A stretch of DNA of 64,000 bases from Phytohabitans maris (GTDB lineage: Bacteria; Actinomycetota; Actinomycetes; Mycobacteriales; Micromonosporaceae): contig NZ_JAVHUY010000038.1 in the NCBI RefSeq assembly GCF_031085175.1, forward strand, positions 1 through 64,000. The letters are read 5' to 3'. Each line of letters opens with the position of its first letter. Position 1 is the first letter of the stretch. The notes under the pieces were generated by a model. That model made no database searches. It was given only the letters and a program-made list of their open reading frames with translations, and was not told where the DNA came from. Positions 1 through 8,618 of the stretch are shown here, piece after piece. Made by a program: the position numbers and the translations under genes.

Positions 1-21
1 GACTCTGCTGGCGAATTGGTG

Positions 22-1761
22 TTAGGCGGCGAGGTCGTATTGGAGTTGGGCGAAGCGGCTGTGGCGGGTTGGGTGGAGTGGGTGGCCGGTGATCCAGGCG
101 TCGGCGCGGGCGATGTTGATGGCGGTGGCGGTGAGGAGGCTGTTTAGGTGGGTTTTGGGTTGTCCGGTGTAGCGGGTTCGGCGTAGTCGGTAGGCGCGGA
201 CGGCTTGGGAGATGGTGCCTTCGACGCCGGCGCGGGTGGCGTAGCGGCGCTGCCAGGTGGTGGTTTGTTGGTCGGTGCGGGCTTGGGTGAGGGCTTGTTG
301 TTGTTCGCGGGGGGCGAGGCTGATGCTGCGCGCCCCTGAGGTGTTGCGGGTGCATTTGGGCCGGTCGGGGCAGGGCATGCAGTCGGTGCGGGAGAACAGC
401 ACGGTGGTCTTGCCGGGTTGGCTGGGGTGTTGTTTCCAGCTGATGCTGGTGGCGCCGGCTGGGCAGGTGGCCTGCTGCTGGTCCCAGTCGATGGTGAAGG
501 TGGGCAGGGTGTGGCCGCCGTCGGTGTGGGCTTGCCAGGAGGCGTCGGGCAGGACCGGGCCGGTCAGGGTGATGCCGTGGTTACGGCGGGCGGTGATGAG
601 TAGTTCGGCGTCGATGTAGCCGGCGTCGACCAGATGTTCGTCCGGGGTCAGGTCCCGGGCCGCCTGGGCTTGGTGGATCTGGTCGGTGACCTGCACGTCG
701 CAGACGGTGGCGGCGGTGGTCAGCACGGCGGTGATCAGGTGCGGGTGGTCGTCGGTGCAGGTCTCGCAGAGGTGGACCTTGTAACCCTCCCAACCGTGCC
801 CGCGTTTCATCCCGTACCGGGCGTCGGTGTCATACGCAGAGACGATCCTGTCGGCGGCGGGGGCTAACCCGTCCTCCTTCGGCTCACGCAGCCGCGCCCC
901 GCGCTCGTCGCGGTAGAACTGCTGGATCCACACGGTCCGTAGGGTCTGCACGGCCGACAGTTCCGCCGCCCAGGCAGGCGCGTCCGGCCGGGACAACGCT
1001 CCGGCCAGCGTGTATCCATCCTCGGCGATGGTTTGTGTGAGGGTGACACGTTCGGTCTCGCTCTTGGGTAGCCGCCACTGGTCGATCCGGGGCCCGTACC
1101 GCTCATACCAATCGGTCGGCACCCAGCCCGCCAACCACGGCCCGGCCACCCCCGCGAGGGCCTCCAACGCCGCCCGCAGCGTCTCACCAACCAGTTCCAG
1201 GCGGTTCAACGACCGGACCGCGGCCAGCACATGCGTCGAGTCGCTGCGCTGACGACGGGCCCCGCCCAACATGCCCGCCTCGCGCAGGATGCCCAACACC
1301 CGATCGAAGATCAACCGTTCGGCGGCGTCCGCATCGACCAGCCGGGACCGGAACTCACTCAACACCGAGGCGTCGAACCCGGCATCGTCCAACTCCAGAC
1401 CGAGCAGGTACTTCCAGTCGATCCGGCCCCGGACCATGTCAGCAGCCTGCCGATCGGTCAGGTTCTCCATGAACTGCAACACCGACACCAACGCCAGCCG
1501 CGCCGGCGACAGCCCGGGCCGACCCCGCACCGCGAACAACTCCCCAAACTCGCGATCATCAAAACGAACCCGCAGCTCATCACGCATCCGCAGGTACACA
1601 TTCCCCCGCCGGAACGCAGCCCGAGCCAGCCGCGCGGTCTGCTCCGGAACCCCACGATCCTCACCAGGCCGCAGCGACACCACGCCACCATCCACAATCG
1701 ACACCAGACCAGACCCGCAATCCTGGACCAGCACCAAGACCAGCACCCGCAGACACGCCAC
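22..1761 (-). CDS. DDE transposase, IS1182-like
   Basis: Transposase of the flanking element; 579 aa from the longest start. A GTG at 1704 (giving an N-terminus VSIVDGG) is a likely real start, because the first 19 residues are a low-complexity Leu/Val run. The N-terminal half holds the helical InsH-type region with FMENLTDRQAADMV. The DDE triad is readable as D174 in RSDSTHV, D380 in LVDAGYID and E514 in AGVEGTISQAVR. Cysteines at 434, 461, 464 and 470 form a zinc-ribbon-like insertion just before the last acidic residue, as usual in this family. The frame is intact, so the element may be active. Stop codon and left repeat are nearly adjacent. Confidence 0.9.
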   Translation of the reverse strand: MACLRVLVLVLVQDCGSGLVSIVDGGVVSLRPGEDRGVPEQTARLARAAFRRGNVYLRMRDELRVRFDDREFGELFAVRGRPGLSPARLALVSVLQFMENLTDRQAADMVRGRIDWKYLLGLELDDAGFDASVLSEFRSRLVDADAAERLIFDRVLGILREAGMLGGARRQRSDSTHVLAAVRSLNRLELVGETLRAALEALAGVAGPWLAGWVPTDWYERYGPRIDQWRLPKSETERVTLTQTIAEDGYTLAGALSRPDAPAWAAELSAVQTLRTVWIQQFYRDERGARLREPKEDGLAPAADRIVSAYDTDARYGMKRGHGWEGYKVHLCETCTDDHPHLITAVLTTAATVCDVQVTDQIHQAQAARDLTPDEHLVDAGYIDAELLITARRNHGITLTGPVLPDASWQAHTDGGHTLPTFTIDWDQQQATCPAGATSISWKQHPSQPGKTTVLFSRTDCMPCPDRPKCTRNTSGARSISLAPREQQQALTQARTDQQTTTWQRRYATRAGVEGTISQAVRAYRLRRTRYTGQPKTHLNSLLTATAINIARADAWITGHPLHPTRHSRFAQLQYDLAA

Positions 1762-1779
1762 AAATTCGCCAGCAGAGTC
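1759..1779. repeat. right terminal inverted repeat of the IS
   Basis: Reverse complement of bases 1-21 with one mismatch. The inner 17 bases, AATTCGCCAGCAGAGTC, are perfect. Confidence 0.9.
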
Positions 1780-2056
1780 CTACAAGGGCACCTGCGTACC
1801 ACGATCTACCCGAAGCCAGCCGACGCCGACGCCGATCAAGGGCCGCCACCCGCCCCGGTGCCGCCTGCTTCCTTGCGGGGACCCGGCCAAGCGAAATCAT
1901 CCGATGTGGACAAGCCTGACCCGGACTCCGAAAGGTCTCCAGATCTCAAGCTTTCCGGTCGGAGAGGGCGCCGGGTCGGGTTGTGAAGCGCGGAGGGTGA
2001 GGCCGCGGGAGCGACGGTCCTGACCACGGCGGACATCGCGGCAGCTCAGATCCTTC
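1780..2056. repeat. Family A palindromic/MITE-like element, copy 1, interrupted by the IS
   Basis: Holds the right arm GTACCACGATCT (1796-1807) of the internal hairpin, the conserved GATCAAGGG / GCCGACGCCGACGCC neighbour (reverse complement of the CTTGATCGGCGTC block in the other copies) and the right terminal repeat at 1996-2043, which reads GGTGAGGCCGCGGGAGCGAC onwards. The other half would lie left of the IS. No gene is supported here; a short leftward ORF at 1836-2036 is a product of the repeat itself. The element ends 13 bp from the mutM stop. Confidence 0.75.
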
Positions 2057-2920
2057 TCAGGAGGTCGCCCTGACGGGGCGGCGGGGGCGGGGCTGGCACC
2101 TCGGGCAGGAGAAGGAGGAGCGGTTCATGAACGCCTCGCGGCGGATCGGGGTGCCGCAGCGGTTGCAGGGCTCGCCCTCGCGGCCGTAGACGTTGAGCGA
2201 GCGGTCGAAGTAGCCGCTCTCCCCGTTCACGTTGACATAGAGGGCGTCGAAGCTGGTGCCGCCGGCGACCAGCGCCTCGGAGAGCACCTCGCGGACGTGC
2301 CCGAGCAGCCGCGCGGCCGCCGGCTTGGTGATCGCGTCCGTGGGGCGGGCACCGTGCAGTTTGGACCGCCACAGCGCCTCGTCCGCGTAGATGTTGCCGA
2401 CGCCGGAGATCAGCGTCTGGTCCAGCAGCGCCCGCTTCACCTCGGTGTGCTTGCGGCGCAGGTTGGCCACGAAGTCGGCGTCGGAGAAGAGCGGGTCCAT
2501 CGGGTCGCGGGCGATGTGCGCGATCTCCGCGGGCAGCTCGGCCCCGCCCGGCGAGACGGAGAGGCCGCCGAACGTGCGCTGGTCGACGAAGCGCAGCTCG
2601 GGGCCGCCGTCGGCGAAGCGGAACCGGATCCGCAGGTGTGCCTCGTCCGGCGCGTCGCCGGGCTGGAAGAGCAGCTGGCCGGACATGCCGAGGTGGCCGA
2701 TGATCGCGTCACCGGAGTCGAGCGGCAGCCACAGGTACTTGCCGCGCCGGCACACGTCGATCACCGTGTGGCCGGCCAGCACCGCGGCGAAGTGGTCGGC
2801 GCCGGGCAGGTGCCGGCGGATGGCCCGCGGGTGGCGTACCTCCACCGAGGCGATCCGCCGTCCGGTCACCCACTTGGCCAGCCCCTGGCGGACCGTCTCG
2901 ACCTCAGGCAGCTCCGGCAT
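2057..2920 (-). CDS. mutM: formamidopyrimidine-DNA glycosylase (Fpg/MutM)
   Basis: Base-excision repair enzyme that removes 8-oxoguanine and ring-opened purines and nicks the abasic site by beta,delta-elimination. The start is placed at ATG 2918-2920 because the protein must begin MPELPEVE: Pro2 (the Schiff-base nucleophile after Met removal) and Glu3 are catalytic. An upstream in-frame extension is unconserved. 287 aa, normal length. The helix-two-turn-helix region carries [13 protein letters not shown]; the C-terminus has a zinc finger C-x2-C-x16-C-x2-C. The start overlaps the end of rnc by 17 bp, so the two are co-transcribed and probably translationally coupled. rnc followed by mutM is the usual actinobacterial order. 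Confidence 0.97.
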   Translation of the reverse strand: MPELPEVETVRQGLAKWVTGRRIASVEVRHPRAIRRHLPGADHFAAVLAGHTVIDVCRRGKYLWLPLDSGDAIIGHLGMSGQLLFQPGDAPDEAHLRIRFRFADGGPELRFVDQRTFGGLSVSPGGAELPAEIAHIARDPMDPLFSDADFVANLRRKHTEVKRALLDQTLISGVGNIYADEALWRSKLHGARPTDAITKPAAARLLGHVREVLSEALVAGGTSFDALYVNVNGESGYFDRSLNVYGREGEPCNRCGTPIRREAFMNRSSFSCPRCQPRPRRPVRATS

Positions 2921-3662
2921 CGTGCCCTCCCGCTGGCTGCTCCCCGGCCACCTCGCCAAACTTCGTCGAGAGCGTGCGGTACGCCGCCTCGGCCGCCCGC
3001 TGCTCGGCCTCCTTCTTGCTGCGCCCCTCGGCCCCGCCGTACCGGTCGCCGGCCACCACCACCCACGCGGTGAACGTCTTCGCGTGGTCCGGCCCGGCCT
3101 CGTCGATCCGGTACTCCGGCACGCCCAGCCCCAGCGAGGCGGTCAGCTCCTGCAGGCTCGTCTTCCAGTCCAGCCCCGCGCCCCGGCCGGCCGACTCCGC
3201 CATCAGCGGGTCGAAGAGGCGATGGATCACCTCGGAGGCGATGTCCAGGCCGTACTGGAGGTAGATCGCGCCGAGCAGCGCCTCCAGCGTGTCGGCGAGG
3301 ATGCTCGCCTTGTCCCGCCCGCCGGTGGTCTCCTCGCCCTTGCCCAGCAGCAGGTACGGCCCCAGCCCGGCCGGGCCCAGCCCGCGCGCCACGTCGGCCA
3401 GCGCGCGCATGTTGACCACGCTCGCGCGCAGCTTGGCGAGCTGCCCTTCGGGCAGGTCCGGGTGGTTGTGGAAGAGCGCGGTCGTGATCACCACCCCGAG
3501 CACCGAGTCGCCGAGGAACTCCAGCCGCTCGTTGGTCGGCAGCCCCCCGTTCTCGTACGCGTACGAGCGGTGGGTCAGGGCCCGTTCCAGCAGCTCCGGG
3601 TCGAGGGCGACGCCGAAGGCCGCCTCCAGGTGGTCGGCCGGCGGCCGCTTGCGCTTATCCAT
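2904..3662 (-). CDS. rnc: ribonuclease III
   Basis: Double-strand-specific endoribonuclease for rRNA precursor and mRNA processing. 252 aa. The RNase III signature [12 protein letters not shown] supplies acidic metal ligands, a second acidic motif lies in [12 protein letters not shown], and the C-terminal 75 or so residues form a dsRNA-binding domain ([17 protein letters not shown] to [16 protein letters not shown]). The tail after that is Gly/Ala-rich and unconserved. ATG overlaps the plsX stop by 8 bp; the 3' end overlaps mutM. The position between plsX and mutM matches other actinobacteria. Confidence 0.97.
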   Translation of the reverse strand: MDKRKRPPADHLEAAFGVALDPELLERALTHRSYAYENGGLPTNERLEFLGDSVLGVVITTALFHNHPDLPEGQLAKLRASVVNMRALADVARGLGPAGLGPYLLLGKGEETTGGRDKASILADTLEALLGAIYLQYGLDIASEVIHRLFDPLMAESAGRGAGLDWKTSLQELTASLGLGVPEYRIDEAGPDHAKTFTAWVVVAGDRYGGAEGRSKKEAEQRAAEAAYRTLSTKFGEVAGEQPAGGHDAGAA

Positions 3663-4668
3663 GGCTCACCCCTAGCAGCGTGGCGATCTCGGTAGCCGCG
3701 GCGCGGCGGTGCAGATGTGCGGCGAGCGCGATGCCCGAGGCGACGTCCGCCCCGGTCGCGGCGCCATGGCAGACGATGACGACGCCGCCGACCCCGACGA
3801 GCGCCGCGGCTCGCGGCGGCGTCCCGACGTGGTCCGGCGGGCATCGTGTGTACGTGCCCTCGATGCCCTTGAGCAGCACGTTTCCGGTGAACCCATCGGC
3901 GACGACGACGTCGGCGCGCTCACCCAGCGACACTTCGTAGCCCTCGACGAGCCCGACGTAGCGGGCCTCGGAGGGGAGGGTCTGCGCCGCGATGAACGGG
4001 TCGGCGGCGCGCCGCGCCCGGTCTCCCTTGCCCGGCTCGGTGCCGATCGACAGCAGGCCGACCCGGGGACGCTTCACCTGGTGGACGGTGGCCGCGTACG
4101 CGGCGCCGAGCGCGGCGTGGCGGGCCAGGGTCCCCGGCCGGGCCTCGAACGAGGCGCCCACGTCGAGCAGGACCACCGGGCCGGACGCGGCCGGCAGCGT
4201 GGCGACGAGCGCCGGACGGCGTACCCCGATCCAGCGCCCCAGCCCGAGCACGGCGGCGGTGACGGTCGCGCCGCTGGCCCCGGCCGAGACGAGCGCGTCG
4301 GCGGCGCCTTCCGCGACCGCCGCGACGGCCGCGCGGACGGTGGTGTCGGGGCGTTTGGCGCCGGTCGGCGCGTCGGCCATGCCGACCACGGCGCGCACCG
4401 GGCGCGTCGAGACGCGGCCCCGCTCGGCCGGTGGGAGCGCGCCAACCACCTCGCCGGCCACTTCCGGTGGGCCGACGAGCAGGAGGTGAAGGTCGGGGTC
4501 GGCGCTGCATGCCCGCAGAGCGCCGTCAACCACGACGGCGGGTGCCCCGTCCCCGCCGAGGAGGTCAACGGCGATCCGCGCGATGCCCGGTTCTACGGGA
4601 ACGCCGGCCGGGCTGTGCCGACCGGCGGCTGGAACCGGAGCTTCCCGACCCGGGGTCGGGTGTTTCAC
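3655..4668 (-). CDS. plsX: phosphate acyltransferase PlsX
   Basis: Converts acyl-ACP plus phosphate to acyl-phosphate, the acyl donor for the first step of phospholipid synthesis. 337 aa from a GTG start. The core begins [15 protein letters not shown] (the family's MGGD-like loop) after an unusual 28-residue Pro-rich N-terminal extension, so the true start may lie further in. Conserved blocks include [31 protein letters not shown] and [15 protein letters not shown]. It lies 12 bp downstream of rpmF, the classic rpmF-plsX arrangement, and overlaps rnc. Confidence 0.93.
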   Translation of the reverse strand: MKHPTPGREAPVPAAGRHSPAGVPVEPGIARIAVDLLGGDGAPAVVVDGALRACSADPDLHLLLVGPPEVAGEVVGALPPAERGRVSTRPVRAVVGMADAPTGAKRPDTTVRAAVAAVAEGAADALVSAGASGATVTAAVLGLGRWIGVRRPALVATLPAASGPVVLLDVGASFEARPGTLARHAALGAAYAATVHQVKRPRVGLLSIGTEPGKGDRARRAADPFIAAQTLPSEARYVGLVEGYEVSLGERADVVVADGFTGNVLLKGIEGTYTRCPPDHVGTPPRAAALVGVGGVVIVCHGAATGADVASGIALAAHLHRRAAATEIATLLGVSHG

Positions 4669-4680
4669 GCGCGGCTCGGG

Positions 4681-4854
4681 TCAGACCTCGAGGACCTGAC
4701 GGCCGTTGTACGTGCCGCAGACGGTGCACGCCGCGTGCGGGAGCTTCGGCGAGCGGCACTGCGGGCACGCCACCGTCGCCACCGCCGTGGCCTTCCACTG
4801 CGCCCGGCGCGACCGGGTGTTGCTGCGCGACATCTTCCGCTTCGGGACGGCCAC
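4681..4854 (-). CDS. rpmF: 50S ribosomal protein L32
   Basis: 57-residue ribosomal protein read directly from the minus strand with a GTG start: it begins [20 protein letters not shown], typical of L32, and ends YNGRQVLEV. Four cysteines (30, 33, 43, 46) in CPQC and CTVC make the zinc ribbon of the zinc-binding form. It lies 12 bp downstream of the YceD/DUF177 gene and 12 bp upstream of plsX, the order found in most bacteria. Confidence 0.95.
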   Translation of the reverse strand: MAVPKRKMSRSNTRSRRAQWKATAVATVACPQCRSPKLPHAACTVCGTYNGRQVLEV

Positions 4855-4866
4855 GGTTCCTACTCC

Positions 4867-5442
4867 TTATTTGCCGTTCGTCTTGTTACGCGAGTGCAGT
4901 TGAGACAGGGCCGCCCACCGGGGGTCGACCTGCTCGTGGCTGTGGTCAGCCGGCAGCTCGTCCCAGTGCACCCCGCACTCGGGGCACAGCCCTGGGCAGT
5001 CGTCTCTGCACAGCGGGTTGGTCGGCAGTGCGAGCACCAACGCATCCCGCAGCGCCGGCTCCAGGTCGACCAGGTCACCCTGAAGCCGGCCGACCTCGTC
5101 CTCGTCGGTCGTCTCGTCCGTGGTGCTGTGCTCGTACGCATACAGCTCCTGGAGCGGGACGACCACCGAGTCGCTGATCGGGCGCAGGCACCGGCCGCAC
5201 TCGCCCGCCAGTGGAGCGGACGCGGTGCCGGAGACGAGCACGCCCTCGGAGACCGACTCCATCCTCAGGTCGAGGGTGAGATCGGCGCCTTCGGGCACCC
5301 TGATCAGCTCCAGCCCGAGGTCTGCCGGGGCCGGCACCACCCGATTGACCGTACGCATCGCACCAGGCCGGCGCGGCAGCTCCCTCGTGTCGAGGACCAG
5401 CGGCGACCTGGGGTCGAGGTGGGTCGGCGAGTGATTGGGCAT
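4867..5442 (-). CDS. YceD/DUF177 family protein
   Basis: 191 aa protein of the family that almost always precedes rpmF; members have been tied to 23S rRNA accumulation, but the biochemical role is not settled. The N-terminal part has LVLDTRELPRRPG; cysteine pairs occur as CGRC (about residue 83) and again in the C-terminal CRDDC-PGLC-PEC cluster, a likely metal site, just before a conserved DPRWAAL. ATG start. Placement upstream of rpmF supports a link to ribosome assembly. Confidence 0.9.
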   Translation of the reverse strand: MPNHSPTHLDPRSPLVLDTRELPRRPGAMRTVNRVVPAPADLGLELIRVPEGADLTLDLRMESVSEGVLVSGTASAPLAGECGRCLRPISDSVVVPLQELYAYEHSTTDETTDEDEVGRLQGDLVDLEPALRDALVLALPTNPLCRDDCPGLCPECGVHWDELPADHSHEQVDPRWAALSQLHSRNKTNGK

Positions 5443-5501
5443 AGTCAGATCTCGGCCTGGTAGGAGGCCGACGGTCTACGGTACCTTGGCGGCTCGCAGT
5501 A

Positions 5502-5999
5502 TCAAAATGGGAGCGGCCGCTCGTTTTCCTCCCCGGTAAAGGTGCCGATCTCGCGGAGCGCGTGCATCTTGTCGCGGCCCCGCTCGATCGAGGCGAGGGC
5601 CCGGGTGAGGAACTGCTCGAAGTTGGCCAGGGCGGTGTCGACGTAGTCGTCGACCTCTTCGCGCAGGCGCTGGGCCTCGGCGCGGGCCTCGGCGATGATC
5701 CGGGCGCCCTCGTGCTCGGCGGAGACGGTGATCTCGTTCACCGAGACGAGCCGGGCGTGCTCGGCCTCGCCCTCGCTGATGATCCGGTCAGCCTCGCGAC
5801 GGCCGGCGTCGATGATCTTGTCGCGCTCGTCGAGCAGCGCCGTGGCCCGCCGCAGCTCGCTGGGGAGCTCGGCGCGGAGCTGGTCGAGGGCGTTGATCAT
5901 CTCACCGCGATCGACCATGCAGTTGGTGCGCGACATGGGGACCGAGCGGGCGGCCTCCACAATGGCGATGATCTCGTCGATGCGGTCGAGCGGGTCCAC
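5502..5999 (-). CDS. sepIVA: SepIVA-like coiled-coil division/cell-envelope protein
   Basis: 165 aa, nearly all helical and charged, with no membrane segment. The central part (about 45-145) is a long heptad-like coiled coil rich in Ala, Glu and Arg (SEGEAEHARLVS, AEARAEAQRLREEVD). Its position directly upstream of DUF177-rpmF matches the mycobacterial DivIVA-domain protein SepIVA (Rv2927c), involved in septation and envelope growth (family knowledge, from memory). It could also be described as an ATP-synthase-B-like or DivIVA-like protein. The assignment rests on synteny plus coiled-coil character. Confidence 0.75.
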   Translation of the reverse strand: MDPLDRIDEIIAIVEAARSVPMSRTNCMVDRGEMINALDQLRAELPSELRRATALLDERDKIIDAGRREADRIISEGEAEHARLVSVNEITVSAEHEGARIIAEARAEAQRLREEVDDYVDTALANFEQFLTRALASIERGRDKMHALREIGTFTGEENERPLPF

Positions 6000-6036
6000 T
6001 GGCGCCTCACTCCTGTCGTTCCACAGCCGACCCTCA

Positions 6037-6063
6037 CATGATGAGGGTGCTCACCTCATGATG
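6037..6063. promoter_or_regulatory. paired CATGATG direct repeats upstream of sepIVA
   Basis: CATGATG occurs at 6037-6043 and 6057-6063, exactly 20 bp apart (about two helical turns); with the flanking AGGG and ACCT the segment is also an imperfect inverted repeat. It lies 38-64 bp upstream of the sepIVA start. A protein-binding site is possible; no regulator is identified. Confidence 0.3.
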
Positions 6064-6141
6064 CGGCCCCGGGGCCGAAAGGTACGCCCACTGGCAGTCC
6101 GCCGGGCGCGTCGCCTCCGCGCCGGTCGGTGCGCCGCCCGC

Positions 6142-6618
6142 TCAGGTGGGGATTCGCTCGGCGAGGCGGGCGGCCACGACGTCAGGCACGTGGGCGGAGA
6201 CGTCGCCGCCCCACTTCGCCACCTCCTTGACGAGGCTCGACGAGAGGAACGAGTAGAGCGGGTTGGTCGGCATGAAGAGGGTCTCGACGCCGGCCAGCCC
6301 GATGTTCATCTGCGCCATCTGCAGCTCGTAGTCGAAGTCGCTCACCGCGCGCAGGCCCTTGACCACCACGGCGGCGTCGTGCGTACGGCAGAAGTCGACC
6401 AGCAGCCCCCGGAAGGAGAGGACCCGCACGTTGTCGTACCCCTTGACGACCTCGCGCAGCATCTCGATGCGCTCGTCCTCGGTGAAGAGGCCGGTCTTGG
6501 ACTGGTTGATCAACACGCCGACGATGACCTCGTCGAAGAGCCGGCTGGCCCGGCCGACGATGTCCAGGTGCCCGTTGGTGACCGGGTCGAACGAGCCGGG
6601 ACACACCGCACGTCTCAT
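6142..6618 (-). CDS. coaD: phosphopantetheine adenylyltransferase
   Basis: Penultimate step of coenzyme A synthesis: ATP plus 4'-phosphopantetheine gives dephospho-CoA. 158 aa from ATG 6618, chosen because the family starts MRRAVCPGSFDP; six further residues upstream are unconserved. The nucleotidyltransferase T/HxGH signature is TNGH, and the second site is SSSLVKEVA near the C-terminus. The ATG overlaps the rsmD stop as ATGA, so the two are translationally coupled. Confidence 0.97.
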   Translation of the reverse strand: MRRAVCPGSFDPVTNGHLDIVGRASRLFDEVIVGVLINQSKTGLFTEDERIEMLREVVKGYDNVRVLSFRGLLVDFCRTHDAAVVVKGLRAVSDFDYELQMAQMNIGLAGVETLFMPTNPLYSFLSSSLVKEVAKWGGDVSAHVPDVVAARLAERIPT

Positions 6619-7178
6619 GATCGGCGACCGTACCAAAGCGTTGTCTCCCCATACCGTCGGCTGTGCGCGCCGGTGATTCCTTTCACCCAGGTCAGCGCCC
6701 CTGAGCGGGTGGCACGCTCGATCACGACCACGGCGTCCGCGGCGAGCCAGCCGCCGTCGACGAGCGCGGCCTGCACGGTGGCGATCTCCTCGTCGGGTAC
6801 CGCGTACGGCGGATCGGCGAAGACGACGTCGTAGCCGCCCCCCTCGGGTGCATCCACCAGCGCGGCGCTCACCTTGGCCGTCACCAGGCGGGCGGCGGAG
6901 CCGACGCCGAGCGCCGCGATGTTTTGCCGGACGACGCGGGCGACCCGCGGGTCGGACTCCACCAGCAGCACGTGGGACGCGCCGCGGGAGAGCGCCTCGA
7001 GGCCGACCGCGCCCGAGCCCGCGAACAGGTCGGCGACCCGCGCCCCGTCCAGGTCCACCATGGACTCCAGGGTGCTGAAGAGCGCCTCGCGCACCCGGTC
7101 GGAGGTGGGGCGCGTGCGGTCGCCGGCCGGCGCCGCGATCCGGCGGCCGCCGAGGGTGCCGGACACGATGCGGGTCAT
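6615..7178 (-). CDS. rsmD: 16S rRNA (guanine966-N2)-methyltransferase RsmD
   Basis: SAM-dependent methyltransferase acting on the 30S subunit. 187 aa. N-terminal GGRRIAAPAG and TRPTSDRVREALFS are RsmD hallmarks; the SAM-binding loop is DLFAGSGAVGLEALSRGA and the catalytic motif is DPPY (about residue 122). It is first in the leftward rsmD-coaD unit, coupled by a 4-base overlap. Confidence 0.95.
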   Translation of the reverse strand: MTRIVSGTLGGRRIAAPAGDRTRPTSDRVREALFSTLESMVDLDGARVADLFAGSGAVGLEALSRGASHVLLVESDPRVARVVRQNIAALGVGSAARLVTAKVSAALVDAPEGGGYDVVFADPPYAVPDEEIATVQAALVDGGWLAADAVVVIERATRSGALTWVKGITGAHSRRYGETTLWYGRRS

Positions 7179-7486
7179 GGGGGTGACGCTACGCTACCCG
7201 GCCGCCGTGTCACACCAGTCACTCCACTACACACAGGTATCACCCCGTCTCGCTCCGGCCATCGAAGGTCACGAGTTCACAACGGCATGCTTAGTTCGGC
7301 TTCAATTCCTCTGCACCACTTCAGGAACCGCTAAGGTCGTGCGCTGTGCCGGCAGCGTCCTTGGCGGCACGACGACCTGGGGAGGCGTCGGGAGGGTCGC
7401 GGCTGGATATCGCCGCGACCGGCTCTTGCCATGCCTGAGCCCAGGCCGCGCCCTGAGAAGAAGCCCCCCTTTGTTCAGGAGTTCGC
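7179..7486. other. divergent intergenic region with structured leader
   Basis: 308 bp between the starts of rsmD (left) and the surface-protein gene (right), so it must hold both promoters. The half nearest the surface protein is strongly foldable: GTCGTGC and GCACGAC pair across about 30 nt near 7337-7374, and GGTCGCGGC (7395-7403) pairs perfectly with GCCGCGACC (7412-7420). It may be a structured 5' UTR. No known riboswitch family could be recognised. Confidence 0.5.
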
Positions 7487-8527
7487 GTGAACCGTAGCAA
7501 GCTGCGGCGATCGATCGCCGTCGTCGGAGCGGCCGTCCTCGGCCTCATGACGGCCGTCGCCGTGTCCTCCCCAGCCAGCGCCCACCACCCCGTCGTCTCC
7601 GGCAAGGGTGGCTGCGTGATCGACGGCAAGTGGGAGGCCACTTGGACCGTCATCAACAGCGAGCAGGATCTCGAAGGCAAGATCGTCGCGGTCGAGCCGG
7701 GCCCCATCGAGGGCATCGCCGTCGACGCCACCCTGCCCAAGGCGGGCGACGGCCCGCTGACCGGCACCCAGACCGTCACCGGCGAAGACGCGGTCACCCT
7801 CAAGGTCACCGTGCGTTGGCTGCGCAACGGCCGGGTCATCGAGGCGACCAAGCAGGGCGTCGCCAAGCCGAGCAAGAAGTGCGCCGCGGCCGGCTTCGAG
7901 CCGGAGTGCGACGGCAGCGTCGTCGTCACCCTCGACAACACCAAGGGCAAGAAGGCGACCCGCCTGACCGTGGCGGCGAAGGACTTCGAGGAGACCCAAG
8001 AGGTGCCCGCCGGCGAGACCAAGACCGGCATCGTCGTGCCGGCCGGCGCCGGCGAGATCACCGTCAGCCAGGGCGAGAAGGTCGTCGCGAAGTACACCTG
8101 GGTGAGCCCGGGCGACTGCGGCGAGCCCAAGGGCGAGGTCGAGTCCACCTGTGACGAGCTGATCTTCACCTTGGAAAACCCGGAGGACGGGCGCGCCATC
8201 ACCGCCACCTTCACCCCCAACACGGGCGAGGCGCAGACCGTGACCGTCGCGCCCGGTGAGACCAAGCAGGTCAAGTTCCCGGCCTCCGAGGGTCTCGAGG
8301 TGGTCGTCAGCTCCGAGGGCGCCGACGACGCGACCTTCGCCTGGGAGCAGCCCGAAGACTGCGAGACCCCGCCTCCGCCCCCGCCGGGTGCGGGCGGCGG
8401 CGGCCCCGAGCTGCCGGTGACCGGTGTCGCGGCTGGCGGCATCGCCGGCGGCGCGCTGGTGCTGCTGGCCATCGGCGCGGTGCTCTTCTTCGTGGCCCGC
8501 CGGCGGCGGACGACCTTCACCGCCTGA
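7487..8527 (+). CDS. secreted, sortase-anchored surface protein (LPxTG-type)
   Basis: 346 aa from GTG 7487, preceded by CAGGAG. The signal peptide covers residues 1-32 (hydrophobic VVGAAVLGLMTAVAV, cleavage after ASA). The body is beta-rich and Thr/Val-rich, with two comparable modules, each carrying a C-x-P-E/K-C-D or TCDEL cysteine pair followed by an EVPAGETK or TVAPGETK turn, i.e. a tandem Ig-like repeat. A Pro/Gly linker leads to LPVTG (309-313), a hydrophobic helix and an RRRR tail: a complete cell-wall sorting signal. Function unknown; an adhesin or structural wall protein is likely. No sortase gene lies in the window. Confidence 0.85.
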   Translation: MNRSKLRRSIAVVGAAVLGLMTAVAVSSPASAHHPVVSGKGGCVIDGKWEATWTVINSEQDLEGKIVAVEPGPIEGIAVDATLPKAGDGPLTGTQTVTGEDAVTLKVTVRWLRNGRVIEATKQGVAKPSKKCAAAGFEPECDGSVVVTLDNTKGKKATRLTVAAKDFEETQEVPAGETKTGIVVPAGAGEITVSQGEKVVAKYTWVSPGDCGEPKGEVESTCDELIFTLENPEDGRAITATFTPNTGEAQTVTVAPGETKQVKFPASEGLEVVVSSEGADDATFAWEQPEDCETPPPPPPGAGGGGPELPVTGVAAGGIAGGALVLLAIGAVLFFVARRRRTTFTA

Positions 8528-8550
8528 GCCGTATCGCGTTCCACCCCTCC

Positions 8551-8588
8551 GCGGCCCGCGACGACACCCCCCGGTCGTCGCGGGCCGC
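8551..8588. terminator. bidirectional hairpin terminator
   Basis: A perfect 15 bp stem, GCGGCCCGCGACGAC at 8551-8565 pairing with 8574-8588, with an 8-nt loop, between the convergent surface-protein and recG genes. Confidence 0.85.
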
Positions 8589-8618
8589 ACCCGTCTTCAG
8601 ACCGTTGGGGGCGCGCGG

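Larger units (their letters stand above)
1..1779 (-). mobile_element. IS1182-like insertion sequence with 21 bp terminal inverted repeats
   Basis: A single transposase ORF fills the element. The left end starts GACTCTGCTGGCGAATT at base 1 and the right end is its reverse complement, finishing at 1779; the inverted repeats match at 20 of 21 positions (1-21 against 1759-1779). The left flank lies outside the window, so a target duplication cannot be checked and the element could start a base or two earlier. To the right, DNA resumes in the middle of a repeat palindrome (right arm at 1796-1807), so the element landed in the loop of a dispersed hairpin. The family call rests on transposase layout and element size. 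Confidence 0.9.

Noticed and set aside
1231-2023. Overlapping plus-strand frames opposite the transposase
   Set aside because: Antisense to the transposase and crossing its terminal repeat; no family features.
7320-7480. A c-di-AMP (ydaO-type) riboswitch upstream of the surface protein
   Set aside because: The region is foldable and contains an ACCGCTAA-like start, but the conserved downstream core elements are missing.
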